Assembly: GCA_028290165.1 (NCBI GenBank)
Contig: JAQGKJ010000605.1
Coordinates: forward strand, 1-8,250
Source: Bradyrhizobium sp.
GTDB taxonomy: Bacteria > Pseudomonadota > Alphaproteobacteria > Rhizobiales > Xanthobacteraceae
DNA length: 8,250 nucleotides
Reading direction: 5' to 3'
In this document: piece by piece, positions 1-7,083 of the stretch
How positions within the stretch are numbered: the first letter of the stretch is position 1
Layout of the letters: each line of letters starts with the position of its first letter
Translations under genes and position numbers: made by a program
The notes under the pieces: model-generated
What the model was told of the DNA's origin: nothing
The model's database searches: none
What the model saw: only the letters and a program-made list of their open reading frames with translations

Positions 1-15
1 CGCGCACCCATAAGA

Positions 16-42
16 AAGGGGGCGGGCATTTCTGCCCGCCCC
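16..42 (-). terminator. Probable terminator of the DUF1236 gene
   Basis: A 10-bp GC-rich perfect stem (19-28 with 33-42, loop tttc) lies about 25 nt beyond the stop codon of the minus-strand DUF1236 gene. On the minus strand it is followed by a short, interrupted T run (CTTTCTTA). The stem is strong but the T tail is only moderate, so it is a likely rather than certain intrinsic terminator. Confidence 0.6.
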
Positions 43-66
43 TGAACCCACAGGCGTCGTCGGATC

Positions 67-903
67 TTAGGCGTCAAGCACGTCCACGATCTCGAGCGTC
101 CGCGGGTCCACCACCACGATCTTGTCCTTGACGAGGATGAATTCATATCCGCGCCATTGCGGATAAACCTCCACGACTTCCCGCGGAAGCGGGTAGAACC
201 TCACGTCGCGCGTAACGCGCACGCCGGGCCGGATCTCGAAGTTGACGTTGTTGATCGACTGAACATGCTGCTCCCTGATCACGGATGTGATCTTGGTGCG
301 CTGTTCGGGCGCAAGCTTCGCGCCAGCGCCGGCCTGGCCCGTCGTGGTGGTCGTCGACGTGCCGCTCTTCTCCCCGTTCATACGGTCCTCACGGCCTTGG
401 GCGGTGTTGCGGTCCTCACGGCCTTCACGACCCTGGGCGGTGTTGCGGTCTTCGCGGCCCTGGGCGTTGGTCTTGGTGTCGCGACCTTCGCGGCCCTCAG
501 CCTTCATGTCCTTGCCCTTGGCGCCTTCGTTCTCAGAGCTCATGCCCTTCGACTTTTCGCCCTTCATGGTGTCCTGGGCCGATTTCTCGCCCTTCATGTT
601 ATTGTCCTGGGCCGATTTTTCCTTTTGCCCGGCCTTCATATCATCCTGAGCGCGCTGGTTCTTGCCAGCACCCGGGGACTTCTCCTCAGACTGGGTGGCC
701 TTCATGCCGGACGAAGGGCTCGTCGACTCCGCGCCGCTGCGATTCGTCGAGGTCCCCGAGCTCCCGGATGACGGTGCGCTCTGCTGTACCGTGGAACCTC
801 CCGACGCTCCTTCGCGGCTCATTCCGGTTCCCTGTGCATTGGCGAAACCGGTTCCGGCGATCAGCGCGGCTGCCGCGACCGAGATCATAAAGCGATTAGT
901 CAT
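67..903 (-). CDS. Secreted DUF1236-domain protein with low-complexity repeat region
   Basis: This is a 278-aa exported protein of unknown function. Residues 1-23 form a Sec signal peptide (basic start, Ala-rich core, predicted cut after ANA before Q24). Residues 24-195 are a hydrophilic, Gly/Ser/Lys/Glu-rich, probably disordered stretch with two internal repeat blocks: KSAQD..MKGE around residues 96-118 and AQGREDRNT around 147-176. Residues about 222-273 match the DUF1236 pattern, with the typical FYPLPREVVEVYPQWRGY core followed by a VVVDPRTLEIV ending. There are no cysteines in the mature protein. The frame stays open 38 codons further upstream, but ATG at 903 is preferred because a GAGGAGA Shine-Dalgarno sits 7 nt before it and the signal peptide begins there. 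A GGAAC-N16-CGTT promoter lies 40 nt upstream, so induction by the general stress sigma factor EcfG is likely. Secretion and family assignment are firm; the biochemical role is unknown. Confidence 0.88.
   Translation of the reverse strand: MTNRFMISVAAAALIAGTGFANAQGTGMSREGASGGSTVQQSAPSSGSSGTSTNRSGAESTSPSSGMKATQSEEKSPGAGKNQRAQDDMKAGQKEKSAQDNNMKGEKSAQDTMKGEKSKGMSSENEGAKGKDMKAEGREGRDTKTNAQGREDRNTAQGREGREDRNTAQGREDRMNGEKSGTSTTTTTGQAGAGAKLAPEQRTKITSVIREQHVQSINNVNFEIRPGVRVTRDVRFYPLPREVVEVYPQWRGYEFILVKDKIVVVDPRTLEIVDVLDA
376..465 (-). repeat. In-frame tandem repeat coding AQGREDRNT units
   Basis: Three successive copies of an AQGRE(GRE)DRNT unit (residues 147-176 of the DUF1236 protein) are visible in both protein and DNA. 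The unit is 27 nt (9 residues), with an extra GRE triplet in the middle copy. A degenerate fourth copy (EGREGRDTKTN) precedes it. All length differences are multiples of three, so copy-number change would keep the frame. Confidence 0.8.
550..618 (-). repeat. In-frame repeat coding KSAQD-MKGE units
   Basis: Two near-identical units, KSAQDNNMKGE and KSAQDTMKGE, then a partial KSKGM copy, occupy residues 96-121 of the DUF1236 protein. The DNA shows matching copies of cctgggccgat and ttcgcccttcatg blocks. The units carry alternating Lys and acidic residues, consistent with a disordered charged linker. Confidence 0.7.
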
Positions 904-910
904 AGAATTC

Positions 911-917
911 TCTCCTC
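911..917 (-). promoter_or_regulatory. Shine-Dalgarno GAGGAGA fixing the DUF1236 start
   Basis: GAGGAGA reads on the minus strand 7 nt before the ATG at 903. It decides between this start and an in-frame ATG 38 codons further upstream. That upstream start would lie before the predicted promoter and would bury the signal peptide. Confidence 0.8.
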
Positions 918-942
918 GAGTGTTTGCATTGCCCGCGCCGAC

Positions 943-967
943 AACGAAGCGAGATGTTCGATGTTCC
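943..967 (-). promoter_or_regulatory. EcfG (general stress response ECF sigma) type promoter
   Basis: On the minus strand GGAAC (963-967) is followed after exactly 16 nt by CGTT (943-946). This equals the consensus known for alphaproteobacterial EcfG/SigT/RpoE2 promoters. Transcription would begin near 936, giving a 5' leader of about 30 nt that carries the GAGGAGA ribosome site. A second GGAAC (980-984) just upstream has no matching -10. Sequence match and spacing to the gene are seen directly; use by EcfG is inferred. Confidence 0.65.
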
Positions 968-1156
968 GCGATATCGCTGGTTCCACTGATTTTGTTTTTT
1001 GAACCCGCGATGAACACGCAAGACTCTACGGCTTGCTAAACGCTTCGCGCTGCAACGCACGATGATCGTCGCTTGTCGAATCGCGACCTTCAGCCGCAGG
1101 CCCCCTTCGAATTCGCGATAGGTCGGACGCGATGAATGATCGCGCCGAATTGGCGC

Positions 1157-1187
1157 AAAAAAACCGGCTGCGCCGCAGCCGGTTTTT
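1157..1187 (-). terminator. Intrinsic terminator of the M48-dsbA operon
   Basis: A perfect 13-bp stem (1159-1171 with 1175-1187, core ACCGGCTGC, loop gcc) is flanked by A on one side and T on the other. It therefore works in principle in both directions. On the minus strand it lies 39 nt after the oxidoreductase stop and ends in a run of seven T. No plus-strand gene needs it. Confidence 0.85.
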
Positions 1188-1225
1188 GTTGAATTGGTGC
1201 GGGGCAATAAGCGCCGCCAACCCCC

Positions 1226-1993
1226 TCAGCAGGTGGCTTTGCCGCAACGGGCTATGCCGACTTTTTCCTTGAGGCTGTCGAGGCCGACCGCGCCGACCAC
1301 GACCTGCTTGCCGATCACGTAGCTCGGCGTGCCGTTCATGCCCATCGCTTCGGCGAGCTTGAAGTTTTCCTCGATCGTGGCTTTCACTTCCGGGCTCGTC
1401 AGATCCTTTTCGATCTTGCCGGTGTCGAGGCCGGCATCCTTGGCCGCAGCCATCGCGCGCGCCTTGTCTGCAGGCCCCCGGCCGCCGAGCAATTTTTGGT
1501 GGAAATCGAGATATTTCTTGCCGCCCGGATCCTGCATGCGGACGGCGACCGCGACCTTGGCGGCTTCGACCGAACCTTCGCTCAGCACCGGAAATTCCTT
1601 CAGCACGACCTTGAGCTTGGGGTCGTTCTTCATGAGATCGAGCATGTCGGCCCTCGCGCGTTTGCAGTAGCCGCAATTGTAGTCGAAGAATTCGACGAAG
1701 GTGACATCGCCGTCCTTGTTGCCGAGCACGACGCCGCGCGGCGAATTGAAGATGGTGTCGGCGTTGCTGGCGACGCCGGCTTCATGCTTTTCGGCTTCGG
1801 CGGCGGCCTGGCGCTTGCTCAATTCAGTCATCGCCTCTTCGAGCACCTCGGGATGCGCCAGCAGATAATTCCTGACGATGGACTCGATATCCCCGCGCTG
1901 GCCGTCGGTGAAACTCTGCGCCGATGCGCGAGGCGGCGTCCCGCAGAGTGCGAGCATCAACAGCGCGGGAACGAGCAGGCGGAACAAAGGCAT
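1226..1993 (-). CDS. ScsC/DsbA-family periplasmic thiol:disulfide oxidoreductase
   Basis: This 255-aa protein should form, reduce or isomerise disulfides in periplasmic proteins. Residues 1-25 are a signal peptide (likely cut ASA before Q26). Residues about 28-70 resemble the helical ScsC N-terminal segment (IVRNYLLAHPEVLEEAM), which makes some homologues multimeric. The thioredoxin fold follows, with active site CGYC at 107-110 and the cis-proline loop GTPSY (T222-P223), separated by a helical insertion. Two further cysteines, C250 and C255, form a CGKATC tail that is not part of the usual catalytic set. The start at 1993 has an AAGAGGA ribosome site 6 nt upstream. The gene follows the M48 protease by 60 nt with no terminator between them, so co-transcription is likely. 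Family assignment is secure. Whether it is an oxidase (DsbA) or an isomerase/reductase (ScsC, DsbC-like) cannot be told from sequence alone. Confidence 0.9.
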   Translation of the reverse strand: MPLFRLLVPALLMLALCGTPPRASAQSFTDGQRGDIESIVRNYLLAHPEVLEEAMTELSKRQAAAEAEKHEAGVASNADTIFNSPRGVVLGNKDGDVTFVEFFDYNCGYCKRARADMLDLMKNDPKLKVVLKEFPVLSEGSVEAAKVAVAVRMQDPGGKKYLDFHQKLLGGRGPADKARAMAAAKDAGLDTGKIEKDLTSPEVKATIEENFKLAEAMGMNGTPSYVIGKQVVVGAVGLDSLKEKVGIARCGKATC

Positions 1994-2053
1994 GGTAAAT
2001 CCTCTTGGTGAAAGCCGGTTTTCAAAAACCTTGTACGCCGGCCTTATGTATTT

Positions 2054-3460
2054 CTAGTTGCTGTTTTGGCCGGGCATTGGCTTTGCAGCGACGATGTCAT
2101 CGGCCTTGACCCATCCGGGCGTGCCGACCGCGAAACGGGTCTTGGCGCGCGAGGCAAGCTCGCGTGCGGTCTTGTTGTCGCCGCGAAGGAAGGCGGCCTG
2201 TGCCGAAGCCAGATCGGCCTCGGCGTAATCTCCCTTTCGGCCATAGGCCATCGCGAGCTGGGTATAGCCGAGCGGCGCCTCGGTCTCTCGTGCCACTGCC
2301 GCCCGCAGAATCGCAATTGCTTCCTCGGTAAGCGCCTTATTATTAGAGGCAACGAGCGCCTGCCCAAGTAACATCTCGATGAGCGGTGCGCTATTGGAGA
2401 GCTGCACTGCCCTCCGCAAGGGCGCGATCGCCTCCGCCGGTTTGCCGCCTTCCAGCAGCGCCTGACCGCGCAATTCATAGAAATAGGGGTTGTTGGGCTG
2501 CACCTGGATCAGGGCGTCGATCTGGGCGATCGCCGAGCGCAGATCGCCGTGCAGGTAGGTGGTGATCGCGTGCGCATAGCGCGAAGGCAGGGTCTCGTTC
2601 GACAACGGATAGCGCCGGTAGACGGTGTCCTGCCGCTCCATGAAGGCCGAAATCTTGGCGCGCATCATGTCGTGGCGCAATTGCAGGGCTGGATCGTCCT
2701 TCTTGTCCCAATAGGGGCTGGAACGCGCGATCTCCTCGAGCGCGGCAACGCGCTCGGCGGGCATCGGATGCGACTGAAGGTAGGGGTCGGCGCCGCGCGC
2801 AGCAAACAGGCTTTCATTGGTAAAGCGCTTGAAGGTCTCGTACATGCCCCTCGCGGATTGGCCGGTCGCGTTCAAAAACTTGACCCCCGCACGGTCGGCA
2901 TTCTCTTCCTGTTGGCGGACATAGGAAATCAGGGTGCGGCGGATCATTTCCTGGGGGCCTGCGACTGCGGCTGCTCCGGCATTGGCCAGACCGTTATTGC
3001 CGTTGCCTCGTACGCCCGCCACCAGCGCGCCGGCGCCGAGCAGCATGGCGATGATCATCTGGGTCTGGGCCTGCGCAATTTGTTCGCGCATCTTGGCGAG
3101 ATGGCCGCCGGCCAGATGCCCGGTTTCATGCGCCAGCACCCCGATGATCTGGTTCGGGGTCTCCGACTGCATGATGGCGCCGTAGTTCACGAAAATGCGG
3201 CGGCCGTCGGCAACAAAGGCGTTAAACGTGTTGTCGTTGATGATGACAATCTGGATGTTCTGCTTTTCGAGGCCCGCCGCGCGCAGGACCGGCCTGGTGT
3301 ATTCGCGCAGCAACTGCTCGGCCTCGGTATCGCGGATGACAGGCGGGCCCTTTTCCTGCTGCGCCAGGGCCGGCGACATCGGCGCGATGGCAAGCGCGGC
3401 CGCGGCGGTGACCGCGGTCAGTTTCGAGGTTTTTTTGCGCAACGCTATTCGGGACAACAT
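2054..3460 (-). CDS. BepA-like periplasmic M48 metalloprotease with C-terminal TPR repeats
   Basis: This 468-aa zinc peptidase resembles E. coli BepA (YfgC, 487 aa), an outer-membrane protein assembly chaperone/protease. An Ala-rich signal peptide ends at about ALA33 before QQ. The M48 domain carries the zinc motif HETGH (111-115) and the third ligand in EENAD (E185). An LQSHPMPAER segment (H231) matches the region of the BepA histidine that can also bind the zinc. Between the zinc motifs is a hydrophobic Gly/Ala-rich stretch (about 134-168). Residues about 295-445 form a helical TPR region (YFYELRGQALLEGGKPAEAI is a typical unit). The start at 3460 lacks a clear Shine-Dalgarno but fits the signal peptide, and no better start is visible. 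It is transcribed divergently from the aminotransferase and leads into the oxidoreductase gene. The symbol bepA is withheld because orthology with the gammaproteobacterial gene is not shown. Confidence 0.9.
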   Translation of the reverse strand: MLSRIALRKKTSKLTAVTAAAALAIAPMSPALAQQEKGPPVIRDTEAEQLLREYTRPVLRAAGLEKQNIQIVIINDNTFNAFVADGRRIFVNYGAIMQSETPNQIIGVLAHETGHLAGGHLAKMREQIAQAQTQMIIAMLLGAGALVAGVRGNGNNGLANAGAAAVAGPQEMIRRTLISYVRQQEENADRAGVKFLNATGQSARGMYETFKRFTNESLFAARGADPYLQSHPMPAERVAALEEIARSSPYWDKKDDPALQLRHDMMRAKISAFMERQDTVYRRYPLSNETLPSRYAHAITTYLHGDLRSAIAQIDALIQVQPNNPYFYELRGQALLEGGKPAEAIAPLRRAVQLSNSAPLIEMLLGQALVASNNKALTEEAIAILRAAVARETEAPLGYTQLAMAYGRKGDYAEADLASAQAAFLRGDNKTARELASRAKTRFAVGTPGWVKADDIVAAKPMPGQNSN

Positions 3461-3560
3461 GACGATCTATAAATGATTGGCGGCGGGCCGGATACGGGAT
3501 ATGCCCTACCAAACCGCGGAATGCGGCTAGTCTGGGGCAGGGCTCAAATAGCAGATATCG

Positions 3561-4748
3561 ATGCTTGATGCGACACTGAGAGACCGTGCGAGGGGCCTGC
3601 TGACGGCGTCGGGACGAAGCGACGTTCCGCCGTTCATGGTGATGGACGTGATGGCCGCGGCGGCGCGCATCGAAGCGGCCGGCGGCCATGTCGTTCACAT
3701 GGAAGTCGGACAACCCTGGGCCGCCGCGCCGAAGGCGGCGATCTCGGCCGCCCACGCAGCCCTCGACGGCGGACGGATCGATTATACCTCCGCGCTTGGC
3801 ATTCCCTCGCTGCGCGAGCGCATCGCCAGGCACTACCATGAGACCTATGGCTGTACCGTGGATGCCGGGCGGATCGTGGTCACCACGGGCTCATCGGGCG
3901 CGTTCATCCTGGGGTTTCTCGCCATGTTCGAGCCGGGCGACCGGGTAGCGGTCACCGTGCCCGGCTATCCGCCCTACCGCCACATTCTCACCGCGCTCGG
4001 CTGCGAGCCGGTCTTGATCGAGACGACAAGCGAAACCCGCCACGCGCTGACCGGGGAAGCCTTGCTCGCCGCCCACCGCGAGAGGCCGCTGAACGGCGTG
4101 CTGGTCGGAAGTCCCGCCAATCCCACAGGCACGATGATGTCCCGGGAGGCGCTCACCAGCCTGATCACGGCGGCGGAAAGCGCCGGCATCCGTTTCATTT
4201 CCGACGAAATCTATCATGGCCTCGACTACGCCTTTCCCGCGGTGACGGCGGCGGAGCTTTCCCCGCACGCGCTCATCATCAATTCGTTCTCGAAATATTT
4301 CTGCATGACCGGCTGGCGGGTCGGCTGGATGGTGGCGCCGCAATCGCTGGTACGGCCGATCGAGCGGCTGCAGCAGAATCTCGCTATCTCGGTGCCGACC
4401 TTGTCACAGATTGCCGCCGAGGCCGCGTTCGAAGGCCGCCAGCAGATGGAGGAGGTAAAACGCGGTTACCAGGAGAACCGCCGCATCCTGATCGAGGGCC
4501 TGCCGCGAGCCGGTCTCGACAAATTCCTCCCCGCCGACGGCGCATTTTATCTTTACGCCGACGTCTCGGCATTTACCTCTGACAGTTTCGATTTCGCCAA
4601 AAGGATGCTGGAGCAGGCGCATGTCGCGGCGACCCCCGGCATCGATTTCGATCCGGTCCACGGCCGCCATTTCATCCGGTTTTCCTACGCGCGTTCGGCC
4701 GACGACATGCGCGAGGCCGTCGCGCGCATCGCGCGATGGCTCGGATAG
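3561..4748 (+). CDS. PLP-dependent class I/II aminotransferase
   Basis: This 395-aa cytoplasmic fold-type I aminotransferase has the usual length. Expected cofactor contacts are all present: GSSGA (110-114) for the phosphate, the SPANPTG motif with N187, D215 and Y218 in SDEIYHGL, the Schiff-base lysine K245 in [13 protein letters not shown], and R373 in FIRFSYA for the substrate carboxylate. The enzyme should therefore be active, moving an amino group between an amino acid and a 2-oxo acid. The substrate cannot be read from sequence; it is in the broad aspartate/aromatic/branched aminotransferase group and carries no signature pointing to one pathway. The start at 3561 precedes the conserved PPFMVMDVM segment by about 22 residues, but no clear Shine-Dalgarno stands before it. 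It is divergent from the protease gene and lies 205 nt before dctA, with no obvious terminator after it. Confidence 0.9.
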   Translation: MLDATLRDRARGLLTASGRSDVPPFMVMDVMAAAARIEAAGGHVVHMEVGQPWAAAPKAAISAAHAALDGGRIDYTSALGIPSLRERIARHYHETYGCTVDAGRIVVTTGSSGAFILGFLAMFEPGDRVAVTVPGYPPYRHILTALGCEPVLIETTSETRHALTGEALLAAHRERPLNGVLVGSPANPTGTMMSREALTSLITAAESAGIRFISDEIYHGLDYAFPAVTAAELSPHALIINSFSKYFCMTGWRVGWMVAPQSLVRPIERLQQNLAISVPTLSQIAAEAAFEGRQQMEEVKRGYQENRRILIEGLPRAGLDKFLPADGAFYLYADVSAFTSDSFDFAKRMLEQAHVAATPGIDFDPVHGRHFIRFSYARSADDMREAVARIARWLG

Positions 4749-4854
4749 GGTACGCCTCCGTGATCAGGAACGCCCTCGGGGCCGCAACCGTACCTGCGAT
4801 CAGGCGTACGCTCGATCGCCGCGGGTAAAATCACAGCTATCAGGAAGCAACGCC

Positions 4855-4874
4855 ATTGACTTGGCCAAGCCAAT
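4855..4874. promoter_or_regulatory. Candidate operator: 20-bp palindrome upstream of dctA
   Basis: ATTGACTTGGCCAAGCCAAT is a palindrome in which nine of ten base pairs match and the central ten bases are perfect. It lies 80-99 nt before the dctA start, in a 205-nt gap otherwise lacking symmetry of this kind. Its size and position suit a dimeric regulator site. I do not recognise the cognate regulator. Confidence 0.4.
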
Positions 4875-4879
4875 TGATT

Positions 4880-4896
4880 TTGGCTGTATCCGGGCA
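4880..4896 (+). promoter_or_regulatory. Weak sigma54-like -24/-12 box before dctA
   Basis: TTGGC (4880-4884) and GGGCA (4892-4896) place the GG and GC dinucleotides with the required 10-nt separation. Only the invariant GG/GC and some flanking bases match the TTGGCACG-N4-TTGCA consensus. Rhizobial dctA genes are classically sigma54/DctD-driven, which is why it is worth listing. Here no dctB/dctD pair is adjacent and the -12 half is poor, so this is a tentative call. Confidence 0.22.
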
Positions 4897-4938
4897 AGGC
4901 GACCGTTCGCGCAGGAGCGACCGACAGATCGCGTATTT

Positions 4939-4945
4939 GAGGGAG
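4939..4945 (+). promoter_or_regulatory. Shine-Dalgarno GAGGGAG fixing the dctA start
   Basis: GAGGGAG lies 8 nt before the ATG at 4954. The reading frame is open back to 4621, inside the aminotransferase gene. This site, the start of DctA-like sequence and the family's normal length all select 4954. Confidence 0.8.
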
Positions 4946-4953
4946 CAAACGTC

Positions 4954-6279
<1,326 letters not shown>

Positions 6280-6642
6280 GCTGGATCGCGGGCCATTGCT
6301 ACGACTTGGGCCGTCCTCAACCTGGCGCGGCTTGCGATCGAGAATGCGTTGCACTCTCACGGGCTGCATCGCGCGCCGCGGGAGTTCCGTTTTCACTCTG
6401 GGCTGCGTCATCGCCAAAGAGTTTCCGCAAAACCGGTATCGGCAATCGCTCGGCTGGCTCGACGCGCTGGGTGTTCCTTTGGAACCGCCCACGGGAACAC
6501 CGGACCTTCAGCACGAACAGTTCCATTCCGCTGAGCATGCAACTCGCATCCAGCGTCGCGCCAACTTGAAAAACGGGGAACGAAATCGAGCGGCAAGGTT
6601 TGAGCCAGCGGGCAGCATTTTGAACGAACGAGGAGGAACTTC
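6280..6642. other. Gene-poor gap between dctA and the small secreted protein gene
   Basis: In this 363-nt stretch, short open frames exist on both strands, but none has a good ribosome site or recognisable protein sequence. The right end carries the leader of the next gene, including a possible ECF-type box (6577-6601) and AGGAGG at 6631-6636. No clear intrinsic terminator for dctA, tRNA or repeat array was found. Confidence 0.55.
6577..6601 (+). promoter_or_regulatory. Possible EcfG-like promoter of the small secreted protein gene
   Basis: GGAAC (6577-6581) is followed by GGTTTG, giving either N15-GGTT or, in the S. meliloti RpoE2 style, GGAAC-N18-TT. The -10 is weaker than in the DUF1236 promoter of this window. 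Position is good: it would give a leader of about 35 nt that includes the AGGAGG site. Confidence 0.3.
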
Positions 6643-6969
6643 ATGAGGAAACTCGCAATCGCGCTATTGGCGGGTACGGGCGCGCTGTTTGTCGGCAGCG
6701 CGAACGCCACCGACATCTATAGCAGCAGCGGATACGCCAATTCAGATCTCGTGCAGCCGGTTCGCATGATCTGTAACGAGGATGGGCGATGCTATCGCAG
6801 CCGTGGCGAAAGCCGCGTCATCATCCGGGATTCCTACAACTACGCGCCGCGCGAGCGATATATCGAGCGCCGCGGCTATCGTGATTGGGATGACGGCCCG
6901 CGTGCGGGCGTTGGCTTCCGGGCGCCCGGCGTGAGCGTTGGTGTCGGCGTCGGCGACGATCGCTGGTAA
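6643..6969 (+). CDS. Small secreted protein of unknown function
   Basis: This 108-aa protein belongs to no family I can name. Residues 1-22 are a clear signal peptide (MRK start, hydrophobic core, SANA before T23). The mature part has two cysteines, C44 and C50, in ICNEDGRCYRSRGE, which could form a small disulfide loop. A Tyr/Arg-rich middle (about 65-82) follows, then a Gly/Val-rich tail (GVSVGVGVG) ending in DDRW. An optimal AGGAGG lies 6 nt before the ATG, so it is probably well translated. Small exported proteins with this Cys-loop and Gly/Val tail seem common in Bradyrhizobium-like genomes, but I know of no function. It ends in its own terminator and is convergent with rne. Its reality as a gene is well supported by the signal peptide, ribosome site and terminator. 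Confidence 0.82.
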   Translation: MRKLAIALLAGTGALFVGSANATDIYSSSGYANSDLVQPVRMICNEDGRCYRSRGESRVIIRDSYNYAPRERYIERRGYRDWDDGPRAGVGFRAPGVSVGVGVGDDRW

Positions 6970-6990
6970 GATCGACGTGCGCAGAAGATG

Positions 6991-7022
6991 ACTGAGGCCG
7001 CCACCCGGGCGGCCTCAGTTTT
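6991..7022 (+). terminator. Terminator of the small secreted protein gene
   Basis: A perfect 12-bp stem (6991-7002 with 7008-7019, ACTGAGGCCGCC and its complement, loop acccg) is followed by a four-T tract. It lies 21 nt after the stop codon at 6969. Confidence 0.82.
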
Positions 7023-7029
7023 GACCAAC

Positions 7030-7061
7030 AAAAACCGCCCGGTGTTGCCGGGCGGTTTTTT
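7030..7061 (-). terminator. Terminator of rne
   Basis: A 13-bp stem (7030-7042 with 7048-7060, core CCGCCCGG, loop tgttg) has A on its left arm and T on its right. It is usable in both directions. On the minus strand it lies 22 nt beyond the rne stop codon and ends in TTTTTGTTG. It also backs up the terminator just to its left for plus-strand transcription. Confidence 0.8.
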
Positions 7062-7083
7062 CGTTTTCACGAAACCGGTTTTC

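Larger units (their letters stand above)
904..1225. other. Intergenic region between the DUF1236 gene and dsbA-like gene
   Basis: This 322-nt gap holds the Shine-Dalgarno and EcfG-type promoter of the DUF1236 gene at its left side and the terminator of the oxidoreductase gene at 1157-1187. Between about 985 and 1150 I see no gene with a credible ribosome site. Short open frames run through it on the minus strand, but they have no recognisable protein content and overlap the promoter. Confidence 0.6.

Noticed and set aside
896..1207. Minus-strand open frame of 103 codons covering the region upstream of the DUF1236 gene
   Set aside because: It overlaps the DUF1236 promoter, Shine-Dalgarno and start, runs through the terminator hairpin, and shows no protein-like features.
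1953..1962. LALC in the oxidoreductase signal peptide as a possible lipobox
   Set aside because: Leu just before the Cys is unlike the normal Ala/Gly/Ser, and a good ASA cleavage site follows, so a soluble periplasmic protein is more likely.
2549..3472. Long open frame (307 codons) on the plus strand opposite the M48 protease gene
   Set aside because: It is antisense to a gene with intact catalytic motifs. Its translation has no recognisable domain and its composition is that expected of a GC-rich shadow frame.
4767..4792. GGAAC-N17-CGTA resembling an EcfG promoter after the aminotransferase gene
   Set aside because: The -10 has a mismatch in a key T, and the site is over 160 nt from the dctA start, so a chance match is more likely.
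4750..4809. Inverted pair GTACGCCT / AGGCGTAC flanking about 44 nt after the aminotransferase stop
   Set aside because: The arms are only 8 bp with a long loop and no T tract. This is not a convincing terminator or riboswitch.
4621..4953. In-frame upstream extension of dctA into the aminotransferase gene
   Set aside because: The extension has no DctA similarity and would overlap the aminotransferase. The ATG at 4954 has a GAGGGAG site and gives the family's normal length.
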